From JBBDXA01 sp040902585 (GTDB taxonomy: Bacteria; Planctomycetota; Phycisphaerae; Phycisphaerales; Phycisphaeraceae): a DNA stretch of 5,189 bases. The notes under the pieces were generated by a model. The model worked only from the letters and a program-made list of their open reading frames with translations, was not told where the DNA came from and did not search any database. The position numbers were made by a program, and so were the translations under genes. Below are positions 1 through 5,189 of the stretch, in pieces; the stretch's first letter is position 1; each line of letters begins with the position of its first letter. The stretch lies in assembly GCA_040902585.1 (NCBI GenBank), contig JBBDXA010000107.1, positions 1 to 5,189 on the forward strand, given 5' to 3'.

Positions 1-36
1 GTGCTTTCATGGAAACGACCTGTCAAATGGCTACCT

Positions 37-64
37 CGTGTCTACCCCGTGTCTACTAGACACG
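37..64. repeat. 17-bp palindrome with an extra direct half-site
   Basis: CGTGTCTA (48-55) and TAGACACG (57-64) form a perfect 8-bp inverted repeat around a single C at 56. A further copy of CGTGTCTAC lies upstream at 37-45, so CGTGTCTAC recurs at 11-bp spacing (37-45 and 48-56), about one helical turn. This layout resembles an operator for a dimeric DNA-binding protein with an additional half-site on the same helix face. It lies about 240 bp before the metallopeptidase start, so its target gene is uncertain and could lie outside the window. No regulator is identified. Confidence 0.4.
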
Positions 65-241
65 CGTTGCCGGGGAAGCATTAGAGGGCGGCGCGAAGGG
101 ATCGCCTTGCCCGGCGGAAGCGGGAGAGGTGGGCCGGGCGAGACGATCGCGCGGCCGCGAGGCCAATTACCATATATTATCCTAACTGAATTGGGCGATG
201 TCAAGTTGAATCAGCGCGTGCCAGCCCCCGTTGACACGTTT

Positions 242-272
242 TTGATTCACGAGGACCGGGGGCCGGTATGAT
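242..272 (+). promoter_or_regulatory. Tentative promoter of the VHL-domain peptidase gene
   Basis: TATGAT at 267-272 matches the sigma-70 -10 consensus at five of six bases and lies 34 bp before the ATG at 307. TTGATT at 242-247 is a possible -35 at 19-bp spacing, which is long but tolerable. A perfect TTGACA occurs at 231-236, but it is 30 bp from the -10-like box and cannot pair with it in the usual way. This assignment rests on hexamer matching alone, using a consensus from other bacteria. Confidence 0.35.
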
Positions 273-306
273 GCGTTGAGGACCTTTTGAATGGTGGACA
301 AAACCG

Positions 307-1473
307 ATGCGAATCACCTTGAGACTCCCCTTGACCTTCGCGACCGCCCTGCTGCTGGGCCTGACGAGTGTGCAGGCCCAGGGGGAACGCCCGCGGCCGC
401 GGCTTCAGATACTCAACGGCAGCGAGAACGCCGTCGACATCTTCTGGCTCAAGGAGGGCGGCGAGCGCGTGCCCAACGGCTCGGTCGAGCCGGGCAAGGA
501 CACGGTCATCACCACCACGCTCGGCCACCGCTTTGTCATCGTCGATCGCAAGGACAAGTCCGAGCGCATCATCACCAGCGAGGTGACTTACCAGGGCTTC
601 CGCTACGACCCGCCGGGTAAGGATGGTGTGCCGGCGTTTTACACGCAGCGCGTTGACGCGGGTGGCCCCGGGGGATTTCCGATCGTCGCATCAAAGAACG
701 TGAACCCCTACGCCCTGAAGGAGGCGGCTTACATTCTCGACCTGATGCTCGCCCAGCGCAAGGATGTGCGCGAAGCGATGATCAAGAGCGGCTCTCGCCT
801 CTGCATCATGGCGCACAACGAGTACACGACGGACCTGCCTGAGTTCACGCGCATGGCCCTGGGCCGGGCACCGGATCCGACCATGAAGGAACTCTCCGCC
901 AAGGATTTCTGGGACGCCCGCGCTCGCGGCACCGGCGGCAGCCAGACTGATCCTTACTGCACCTGTGCGGAGGAGAACGTACTGGGCTATCCCGGCGACC
1001 CCTACTCGACGGAGAATATCCTCATCCACGAGTTCGCCCACTGCATTCACCTGCGCGGGATGACCAACGTCGATCCGACTTTTGATCGCAGGCTTCGAGA
1101 AACGTACAACAACGCGATGAAGGCCGGCCTGTGGAAAGGCAAGTACGCCAGCGTGAACCATCATGAGTATTTCGCCGAGGGTGTGCAGAGCTGGTTCGAC
1201 AACAACCGCGAGAACGATCACGATCACAACCACGTGAACACCCGCGCGGAGCTTCTGGAATATGACCCCGGCCTGGCGGCGATCTGCAAAGAGGTGTTCG
1301 GCGACACCCTGTTGAAATACACCAAGCCCGCGACGCGACTGACCGGGCACATGGAAGGCTACGACCCGTCCAAGGCCCCGCGTTTCGAGTGGCCCCAGCG
1401 GCTGGATAAGGCCAAGCAGCTCATCCGCAAGGCGGCGGAGTTGCGCAATGAGAAGGCGAACGCGGAGAAGTAA
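307..1473 (+). CDS. Secreted VHL-beta-domain zinc metallopeptidase, lethal-factor-like
   Basis: This 388-residue protein is predicted to be an exported zinc-dependent peptidase; its substrate is unknown. Residues 1-24 form a signal peptide: basic start, hydrophobic core TFATALLLGL, likely cleavage after VQA. Residues 33-80 align without gaps to the human VHL beta domain, sharing the N-x-S, W-L, G-E, P-G and G-H positions and a final Asp. A linker and helical region follow, with NEYTTDLPE at 171-179. The zinc site is HEFAH (241-245), with Tyr280, Glu287 and Glu291 in KYASVNHHEYFAE. In anthrax lethal factor the third zinc ligand Glu also sits just before FFAE, with a catalytic Tyr seven residues earlier. 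Cys218 and Cys220 form a C-x-C pair, DHDHNH (304-309) is His-rich, and the last 24 residues form a charged helix-like tail. The ATG at 307 is favoured by the signal peptide and by GGTGGA about eight bases upstream. The fold assignments are from memory of the families, without a search. Confidence 0.82.
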   Translation: MRITLRLPLTFATALLLGLTSVQAQGERPRPRLQILNGSENAVDIFWLKEGGERVPNGSVEPGKDTVITTTLGHRFVIVDRKDKSERIITSEVTYQGFRYDPPGKDGVPAFYTQRVDAGGPGGFPIVASKNVNPYALKEAAYILDLMLAQRKDVREAMIKSGSRLCIMAHNEYTTDLPEFTRMALGRAPDPTMKELSAKDFWDARARGTGGSQTDPYCTCAEENVLGYPGDPYSTENILIHEFAHCIHLRGMTNVDPTFDRRLRETYNNAMKAGLWKGKYASVNHHEYFAEGVQSWFDNNRENDHDHNHVNTRAELLEYDPGLAAICKEVFGDTLLKYTKPATRLTGHMEGYDPSKAPRFEWPQRLDKAKQLIRKAAELRNEKANAEK

Positions 1474-1480
1474 GCCGCCG

Positions 1481-1507
1481 TTGCCCTGTCGATCATCGAG
1501 GTAGAAT
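1481..1507 (+). promoter_or_regulatory. Possible weak promoter before the oxygenase gene
   Basis: The gap between the peptidase stop (1471-1473) and the oxygenase start contains TTGCCC (1481-1486) and TAGAAT (1502-1507), separated by 15 bp. The second matches the -10 consensus at five of six bases, the first matches -35 at four of six, and the spacing is short. If active, it would let the oxygenase be expressed separately from the peptidase. Otherwise the two genes would be read as one transcript, since no terminator-like hairpin with a T tract is visible between them. Confidence 0.28.
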
Positions 1508-1540
1508 CGAACGGAAACGTCATGCGTGAGGCCGTTGAGC

Positions 1541-3916
1541 ATGATCATCAAGATTCACAAGCAGCTTCTAAGTGCGCTGGGCAAGATCGATCGCCCGGGT
1601 ACTTTTGTCGCCAGTGGGGAAGTTGAGCCGGTGCTTGCGGGTCTGGAAGTGGCGGGCGTCGGAACGGTGGCGATGCCACTGATCGAATCGCAGGCGGCAT
1701 TGCTCAAGAAAGAATCGCGTCAGGCACCGTATGGCAAGGGAATTCAGACGCGGGTTGATACGGATGTGCGCCGGGTCTGGGAGATCGATGCCCAGCAGGT
1801 GAGTTTCGCGAACCCGCAGTGGCCGCAAGTCCTTGAGCAGGTCGTCAGCGCAGCGCGGAATGAACTGGGCCTGGAGAAGCAGGAACTTGATGCTCAGCTC
1901 TACAAACTGCTGCTCTACGAAAAGGGCTCCTTCTTCCTGCCCCATCGCGATGGTGAGAAGCGTGACCGTATGGTGGCGACCTTGATCATCGCGTTGCCCT
2001 CAGCCCACGAAGGCGGCGAGCTCGTCGTGCGCCACGAAGGAAGAGAACGAACGATCGACTTTGCTCCACTGAGCCGGTTCCAGACGCAGTTTGCCGCGTT
2101 TTACTGTGACTGCGAACACGAGGTCAAGCCGGTGACAGGCGGGTATCGACTGGCGCTGGTCTACAACCTGTCGCTCAAAAGAGCAAAGGAATGCATTTCC
2201 GCTCCCAGCAGTGGTGAGCATGTCGCCGCGGTTGCCCGCATTCTGAGCCAGTGGAATCTTGAAGAGGGAACGGGGGAAGACGCGGTCGATATGGACACTC
2301 TCGACGACGTTTCCCCGCTGAAGGCTGCGGTGCTGCTGGATCACAAGTACTCACAGGCGGGACTCACCTACGACGCGCTGAAAGGGATCGATCGAGCGAA
2401 GGCGGATGTTCTTTTCGAGGCGGCGAGGCAGGCCGGGTTCGATGCGTACCTGGCGCTGGTGACCCACTGGCAGAGCGGTTGGGCGGAACCGACGGGCGGC
2501 TACGGGCGCAGCCGATATGGCTCGCGCGAGGATGAGGATGACGAACATGAAATGGGTGAAGTGTCCGATGAAGACCTCAAGGCTGAGCACTTCAGCGACG
2601 CGGCAGGCAACGCCCTGGCTTTGGGAAAGATTGAGCTCGATGAATCTGAAATCGTCTCCAGGAAGCCGCTGACGGATGGCAAGCCGGACAAGGAAGATTT
2701 TGAAGGGTACACAGGCAACGCGGGAATGACGCTGGAGCGCTGGTATCACCGCGCAGCGGTCATGCTCTGGCCGACGGCTTCGCGGTTTTCCGTGCTGTGT
2801 GATGCGGGCGTCGCCTCCTCCCTCGGCGGCCTTGAGCAGATGGTGCGCGAGCTGGATCAGGCAACACCCGCCCAGCGGGCGACCCAGAAGGAACTTTGCA
2901 TTCAGTTCGCGCGGCGTATCATCGAATCCTGGCCGGAAGCGCCGAAGGCGTTTCGCTACAAGGATGATGCCATCGTTCCGATGTTGCCGCTGCTCATCGT
3001 TCTGGACGATCCCACCCTGGTCGCGGCCTGGCTCAACAGCGTGCTTGCGGCGAACGCAACAGTCGATCCGGGCGCGACCCTGGGCGATGCCTGTGAACAC
3101 TTCGGCTGGCTGGTCTTCAACAGGGGCCTGCTGAATGTCTTCGAGTCCACCACCCACGAGACCCTCGAGCGCAACGCCCTGCTGCTGGCCGACATGGCCC
3201 TGCGCGACGACACGAATGCCGACCGTCGCGAGCTATGCACCCTGCTGGCCGCGGCGCTTCAGGCAGGCTTTGAACAGTGGAACCCCGACGAGGGCAAGCA
3301 TCATTGGGACACCAAGGCCGTCGATGCCGCCGCTCTTCTCTCCGGGCTCGTGAAAACCTACATGGCACTGAATACGAATGAACTTCTGGCGCGACTGACG
3401 ACCCATGTGATCCAACACCCCAAGACATTCGACATCACCACCCTTCAAATCCCCGCACTGCTCAGTCTGGAGCCTTGGTTGAAAGATTCCGTTCATCACC
3501 CCCGCGCACCGCTGGATCGCTGGTTGACCGCCATTGCAAACGACTTGGAAACCCGCGCGAGTAGTCCGCCCCGCAAACCGACCGACTGGCGACGAGAGGC
3601 CGCCACGGGTTGTACCTGCGCGGACTGCAAAGCGCTGAGCCAATTCCTTGATGATCCGAAACAGGAATCGCTTCGGCTTCCGCTGAATCAGACTCGGCGT
3701 CAACATCTGCACCAGATCATCGACAGGCGACAACTCGATGCCACCCACGCCACCGAACGCCGAGGCAGGCCCTTCACGCTGGTCTGCAACAAGACGACCG
3801 CGACCTACGACCGCGCGGTTCAGGCCCATCAACTCGACCTGGTTCAACTGAAGGGAATCCGCGCCCTGATGAACTGGCATCAGGGGCTGGCGACAAAGTC
3901 TGATCGCAAGCGTTGA
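1541..3916 (+). CDS. Large 2OG-Fe(II) oxygenase of the prolyl-4-hydroxylase superfamily
   Basis: This 791-residue protein is predicted to be a cytoplasmic dioxygenase using Fe(II), O2 and 2-oxoglutarate to hydroxylate an unknown substrate, probably protein. The double-stranded beta-helix spans about residues 115-213 (numbered from the ATG at 1541). The iron ligands are His135 and Asp137 (LPHRDGE) and His193 (CEHEVKPV); Arg203 (GGYRLALVYNL) should bind 2-oxoglutarate. About 110 residues precede this core. A strongly acidic linker (330-346) and a long mostly helical region without a recognised domain follow. Near the end, Cys691, Cys693 and Cys696 with His722, His724 and Cys749 may form a zinc site. 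Classic prolyl hydroxylases are much shorter; large relatives with this DCEHEV and GYRL pattern are familiar from fungal genomes, so transfer between domains is possible. I chose the ATG because GAGG (1528-1531) lies nine bases before it; an in-frame GTG at 1526 would add five residues. No signal peptide or membrane segment is visible. It follows the peptidase gene by 67 bp. Confidence 0.85.
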   Translation: MIIKIHKQLLSALGKIDRPGTFVASGEVEPVLAGLEVAGVGTVAMPLIESQAALLKKESRQAPYGKGIQTRVDTDVRRVWEIDAQQVSFANPQWPQVLEQVVSAARNELGLEKQELDAQLYKLLLYEKGSFFLPHRDGEKRDRMVATLIIALPSAHEGGELVVRHEGRERTIDFAPLSRFQTQFAAFYCDCEHEVKPVTGGYRLALVYNLSLKRAKECISAPSSGEHVAAVARILSQWNLEEGTGEDAVDMDTLDDVSPLKAAVLLDHKYSQAGLTYDALKGIDRAKADVLFEAARQAGFDAYLALVTHWQSGWAEPTGGYGRSRYGSREDEDDEHEMGEVSDEDLKAEHFSDAAGNALALGKIELDESEIVSRKPLTDGKPDKEDFEGYTGNAGMTLERWYHRAAVMLWPTASRFSVLCDAGVASSLGGLEQMVRELDQATPAQRATQKELCIQFARRIIESWPEAPKAFRYKDDAIVPMLPLLIVLDDPTLVAAWLNSVLAANATVDPGATLGDACEHFGWLVFNRGLLNVFESTTHETLERNALLLADMALRDDTNADRRELCTLLAAALQAGFEQWNPDEGKHHWDTKAVDAAALLSGLVKTYMALNTNELLARLTTHVIQHPKTFDITTLQIPALLSLEPWLKDSVHHPRAPLDRWLTAIANDLETRASSPPRKPTDWRREAATGCTCADCKALSQFLDDPKQESLRLPLNQTRRQHLHQIIDRRQLDATHATERRGRPFTLVCNKTTATYDRAVQAHQLDLVQLKGIRALMNWHQGLATKSDRKR

Positions 3917-3950
3917 TCACGTGGGACTTCTGAATCACGTCAATCATGAT

Positions 3951-4045
3951 TTTTATAAGGAAAGCAGGAAAAGAGGAAGGTAGGAAAAATACTGATAATC
4001 AGCCTTCATTTCCTTCTTTCCTTGTTTCCTGCTTTCCTTATAAAA
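3951..4045. repeat. 95-nt inverted repeat built from GGAA-type octamers
   Basis: The outer 21 bases of each arm (3951-3971 and 4025-4045) are perfectly complementary. The stem continues inward to 3987 and 4009, giving about 37 pairs with two mismatches and two G-U pairs, around a 21-nt loop. The loop holds a small palindrome, CTGATAATCAG (3992-4002). The left arm carries four consecutive octamers starting with GGAA (3959-3990), and the right arm carries four in opposite orientation (4006-4037). The arms are almost pure purine on one side and pure pyrimidine on the other. As RNA it would form a long hairpin from either strand. It is not a classic terminator, because T lies on the 5' side and A on the 3' side of the stem. 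It could be a dispersed miniature repeat, a transcript-end stabiliser or a protein-binding site. No clear target-site duplication flanks it. Confidence 0.85.
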
Positions 4046-4133
4046 CGATCGCGTCAGGCTTTTCAGAGGCTCCACGCGCATGACCACCAGGATGCTCTTC
4101 ATGTCAGACATCGCACCGCTGAAAACGACAAAT

Positions 4134-4167
4134 AAAAAAAGCCCTTCGGCGGGTCACCGAAGGGCTT
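4134..4167 (-). terminator. Rho-independent terminator of tRNA-Pro
   Basis: On the minus strand an 11-bp stem (arms 4157-4167 and 4139-4149, core GCCCTTCGG with CCGAAGGGC) with a 7-nt loop runs into seven T residues (4134-4140). It begins about 15 bases after the mature 3' end of the tRNA, so it very likely ends the tRNA transcript. Read on the plus strand the same hairpin has no T tract, so it should act on the minus strand only. Confidence 0.88.
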
Positions 4168-4181
4168 CGTGTTGACGACAA

Positions 4182-4256
4182 TCGGGGTGACAGGATTCGA
4201 ACCTGCGACCTCGTCGACCCGAACGACGCGCTCTAGCCAAACTGAGCTACACCCCG
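4182..4256 (-). tRNA. tRNA-Pro (anticodon CGG)
   Basis: The minus strand folds into a complete cloverleaf. The acceptor stem pairs CGGGGTG with CACCCCG. The D arm is GCTC/GAGC, and the anticodon stem is CGTCG/CGACG with loop TTCGGGT, which places anticodon CGG at 4221-4219. The variable loop is AGGTC and the T arm is GCAGG/CCTGT around TTCGAAT. The terminal C1-G72 pair and discriminator A73 (4182) are typical of bacterial tRNA-Pro. It reads the proline codon CCG. The 3' CCA is not encoded (the next bases are TTG) and must be added after transcription. The leader and trailer are complementary (4256-4263 with 4172-4179), apparently extending the acceptor helix in the precursor. Confidence 0.96.
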
Positions 4257-4270
4257 TCGTCAAGCGGGCG

Positions 4271-4299
4271 ATTGTAGGGCGGGGCGGAGGCGGTTGCAA
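4271..4299 (-). promoter_or_regulatory. Promoter of tRNA-Pro
   Basis: On the minus strand TTGCAA (4299-4294) and TACAAT (4276-4271) are separated by 17 bp, matching the -35 at four of six and the -10 at five of six bases. Transcription would begin near 4264, leaving a leader of only about eight bases. The DNA between the -10 box and that point is GC-rich (CGCCCGC). In well-studied bacteria such a discriminator is linked to growth-rate or stringent control of stable RNA genes. Applying that here is inference. Confidence 0.6.
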
Positions 4300-4332
4300 A
4301 GGGACGGGCAAAAACCTTCTGATGCGGCTGAA

Positions 4333-4354
4333 CCCACCCACGGGAGTGGGTGGG
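4333..4354 (-). terminator. Possible terminator hairpin after the DUF1028 gene
   Basis: CCCACCCAC (4333-4341) and GTGGGTGGG (4346-4354) form a perfect 9-bp GC-rich stem with a 4-nt loop, about 18 bases beyond the stop codon of the minus-strand gene. The T tract that should follow is poor (TTCAG), so this is a weak intrinsic terminator at best. It may instead protect the mRNA 3' end or simply mark the boundary with the tRNA gene. Confidence 0.45.
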
Positions 4355-4372
4355 CTTTGGAGGTTTTGTGGT

Positions 4373-5155
4373 TTACTCCGCTTTCGGGGGTGGGAAAACC
4401 TTCTGGTGCAGCCGGTAAATGCGGAGCAGTTCGTTGATCGGGTCGGGATGATCATCAACACGCAGGTCGCGGTAGCGATCATTGAACCCCGAATAGCCCC
4501 AACTCTTGCGCACGATGAGCATCGCGGCTGACTGCTTCCCGCGCGTGTCGCCGCCCGCTTCCTGTCCTGCCGCCAGCGCAGCGATCATCCTCTCGCCAAG
4601 ATCGCCCTTGCCTTCCTCGAACGCCTTGGCCATCGCGTCGACCACCTTCTCACCCGCGAGGATGTTGCCTTGCACCGCGTAGTTCTTCCCCGTCCTGCCG
4701 CCGGCCCAGGCGTTGCACTTGTCACCGGTGAAGGTGGCCGCTTCGCCCTTGGCGCTGATGATGCCCAGTTGCCTGACGTTACTGCGCGGGTCGGCTTCGG
4801 TGAGTTTGGTGATTGCGTCGTTGGGCGAGACGCCTTCGGAAAGGAGTTCGATCCCGCGCGGGCCGTAGGTGGTGTTGGCCCATGCCTGCGTCGCCACCGC
4901 GCCAACCTCCGCCCTGGCCCAGGGCACGACCGCGCCCACGGCGATGAACTTCGACTGCACCGCGACGCCCAGTTCGCCGGTCCGCGGATCGAAGGCGACG
5001 ATCGAAAATGTCGCGACCGGCGGCAGGGATTCATCCATCATCATGCGATCTCCCTTCACCGAAGCAGTCGAGCCGCAACCGCTGACGACCGCGACGATCA
5101 CAGCGAGGAACATCGCCAGGGAAAGTCGATAAACGGCGCAATCGGGGAGCACCAT
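4373..5155 (-). CDS. DUF1028 (Ntn-hydrolase-like) lipoprotein
   Basis: This 260-residue protein matches the DUF1028 family, which is placed in the Ntn-hydrolase superfamily; its substrate is unknown. Residues about 10-27 form a lipoprotein signal: Arg10, a hydrophobic stretch, then lipobox VSGC with Cys27 as the likely lipidated residue, so the protein should be membrane-anchored outside the cytoplasm. The family domain runs from about 47 to 255. Recognisable blocks are TFSIVAFD (49-56), TGELGVAVQSKF, QAWANTTYGPRG, the CNAWAGGRTG segment, YAVQGNILAG and YRDLRVDDHPDPI. Many relatives begin directly at the TFS block, so the first 48 residues are an addition typical of exported members. No clear ribosome site precedes the ATG at 5155, whereas AAGGGAG lies five bases before an internal in-frame ATG (Met38, 5044), which would give a cytoplasmic form. 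I keep the longer start because the lipobox is convincing. Upstream regulation lies beyond the window. Confidence 0.88.
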   Translation of the reverse strand: MVLPDCAVYRLSLAMFLAVIVAVVSGCGSTASVKGDRMMMDESLPPVATFSIVAFDPRTGELGVAVQSKFIAVGAVVPWARAEVGAVATQAWANTTYGPRGIELLSEGVSPNDAITKLTEADPRSNVRQLGIISAKGEAATFTGDKCNAWAGGRTGKNYAVQGNILAGEKVVDAMAKAFEEGKGDLGERMIAALAAGQEAGGDTRGKQSAAMLIVRKSWGYSGFNDRYRDLRVDDHPDPINELLRIYRLHQKVFPPPKAE

Positions 5156-5189
5156 CCCGACAGGGTGGTGCTGTTGGCGACGGGTAGTC

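Larger units (their letters stand above)
1..306. other. Upstream region without a convincing gene
   Basis: No coding region here is convincing. One frame stays open from the left edge to 271, but its translation is rich in Gly, Arg and Pro, has no recognisable domain, and looks like the random open frame expected in GC-rich DNA. The stretch holds a palindrome (37-64), a GC-rich imperfect hairpin (arms 107-115 and 133-141, 17-nt loop, no T tract), an AT-rich island at about 165-192 bounded by CCAATT (163-168) and AATTGG (189-194), and promoter-like hexamers closer to the gene at 307. It most likely contains the control region of that gene. A gene ending just left of the window cannot be excluded. 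Confidence 0.5.
3917..4181. other. Intergenic region between convergent transcripts
   Basis: This stretch separates the rightward oxygenase gene from the leftward tRNA. It contains the direct repeat ATCACGT (3916-3922 and 3934-3940), the large inverted repeat at 3951-4045 and the tRNA terminator at 4134-4167. Between 4046 and 4133 I see nothing recognisable. No standard terminator with a T tract follows the oxygenase stop on the plus strand, so the large inverted repeat may be what ends or protects that transcript. A 52-codon minus-strand open frame (3953-4111) crosses the repeat, but it has no clear ribosome site and is probably chance. Confidence 0.6.

Noticed and set aside
38..271. Plus-strand open frame of 77 codons before the peptidase gene
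   Set aside because: The frame is open from the window edge, has biased Gly/Arg/Pro composition and no recognisable domain, and overlaps promoter-like and palindromic DNA. A GC-rich random frame explains it better.
231..272. TTGACA (231-236) paired with TATGAT (267-272) as one promoter
   Set aside because: The 30-bp spacing is far beyond the usual 16-19 bp.
691..1551. Minus-strand open frame of 286 codons opposite the peptidase gene
   Set aside because: It lies antisense to a gene with a signal peptide, a VHL-like domain and a full zinc site. Its own translation shows no domain, so it is a codon-bias shadow.
2351..3157. Minus-strand open frame of 268 codons opposite the oxygenase gene
   Set aside because: It is entirely antisense to the continuous oxygenase frame and has no recognisable family features.
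3951..4045. Inverted repeat as a classic bidirectional Rho-independent terminator
   Set aside because: On both strands the stem begins with T residues and ends with A residues, so no U tract follows the hairpin.
3953..4111. Minus-strand 52-codon open frame running through both arms of the inverted repeat
   Set aside because: It has no clear ribosome site, starts just after the tRNA terminator, and its second half is simply the translated repeat. It may be chance, though relatives could be checked.
4182..4256. tRNA gene as an integration site for a mobile element
   Set aside because: No duplicated tRNA 3' end, integrase gene or other mobility gene is visible in the window.
4099..4531. Open frames on both strands across the tRNA, reading like VTGFEPAT or VAGSNPVTP
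   Set aside because: These peptide strings are the well-known false translations of tRNA genes. The cloverleaf and terminator explain the DNA.

Overview
This window looks like a piece of a GC-rich bacterial chromosome. The gene types suggest Planctomycetota or a close relative: a secreted VHL-domain metallopeptidase, a large eukaryote-like 2OG-Fe(II) oxygenase and a lipoprotein DUF1028 enzyme. That assignment is inferred from gene character, not from a marker gene. Nothing indicates a phage, plasmid, insertion sequence or CRISPR array.

Layout. Positions 1-306 are non-coding as far as can be judged. They hold a 17-bp palindrome with an extra half-site (37-64), an AT-rich island (about 165-192) and a tentative promoter (242-272). 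Positions 307-1473 (+) encode a 388-residue exported protein. It has a signal peptide, a domain matching the human von Hippel-Lindau (VHL) beta domain, and a zinc-peptidase domain whose HEFAH...Y...E...E spacing resembles anthrax lethal factor. Positions 1541-3916 (+) encode a 791-residue protein. Its N-terminal third is a prolyl-4-hydroxylase-type 2OG-Fe(II) dioxygenase with a complete H-x-D...H...R set, and its long C-terminal part ends in a Cys/His cluster. The first two genes share a strand with a 67-bp gap, so they may be co-transcribed.

Positions 3917-4181 are intergenic between convergent transcription units. They contain a striking 95-nt inverted repeat (3951-4045), each arm made of four 8-nt GGAA-type units, followed by the Rho-independent terminator of the tRNA. 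Positions 4182-4256 (-) are a tRNA-Pro with anticodon CGG and a recognisable promoter. Positions 4373-5155 (-) encode a DUF1028 (Ntn-hydrolase-like) protein with a lipoprotein signal peptide and a weak hairpin after its stop codon.

Most interesting reading. In animals, prolyl hydroxylases make hydroxyproline and VHL reads it. Here a VHL-beta-like domain fused to a peptidase lies beside a prolyl-hydroxylase-superfamily enzyme. The adjacency is directly visible. A functional link is speculative, because the VHL-like protein appears exported while the oxygenase has no visible export signal, and most hydroxyproline-contacting residues of VHL are replaced. The tRNA and DUF1028 genes appear unrelated to this pair.
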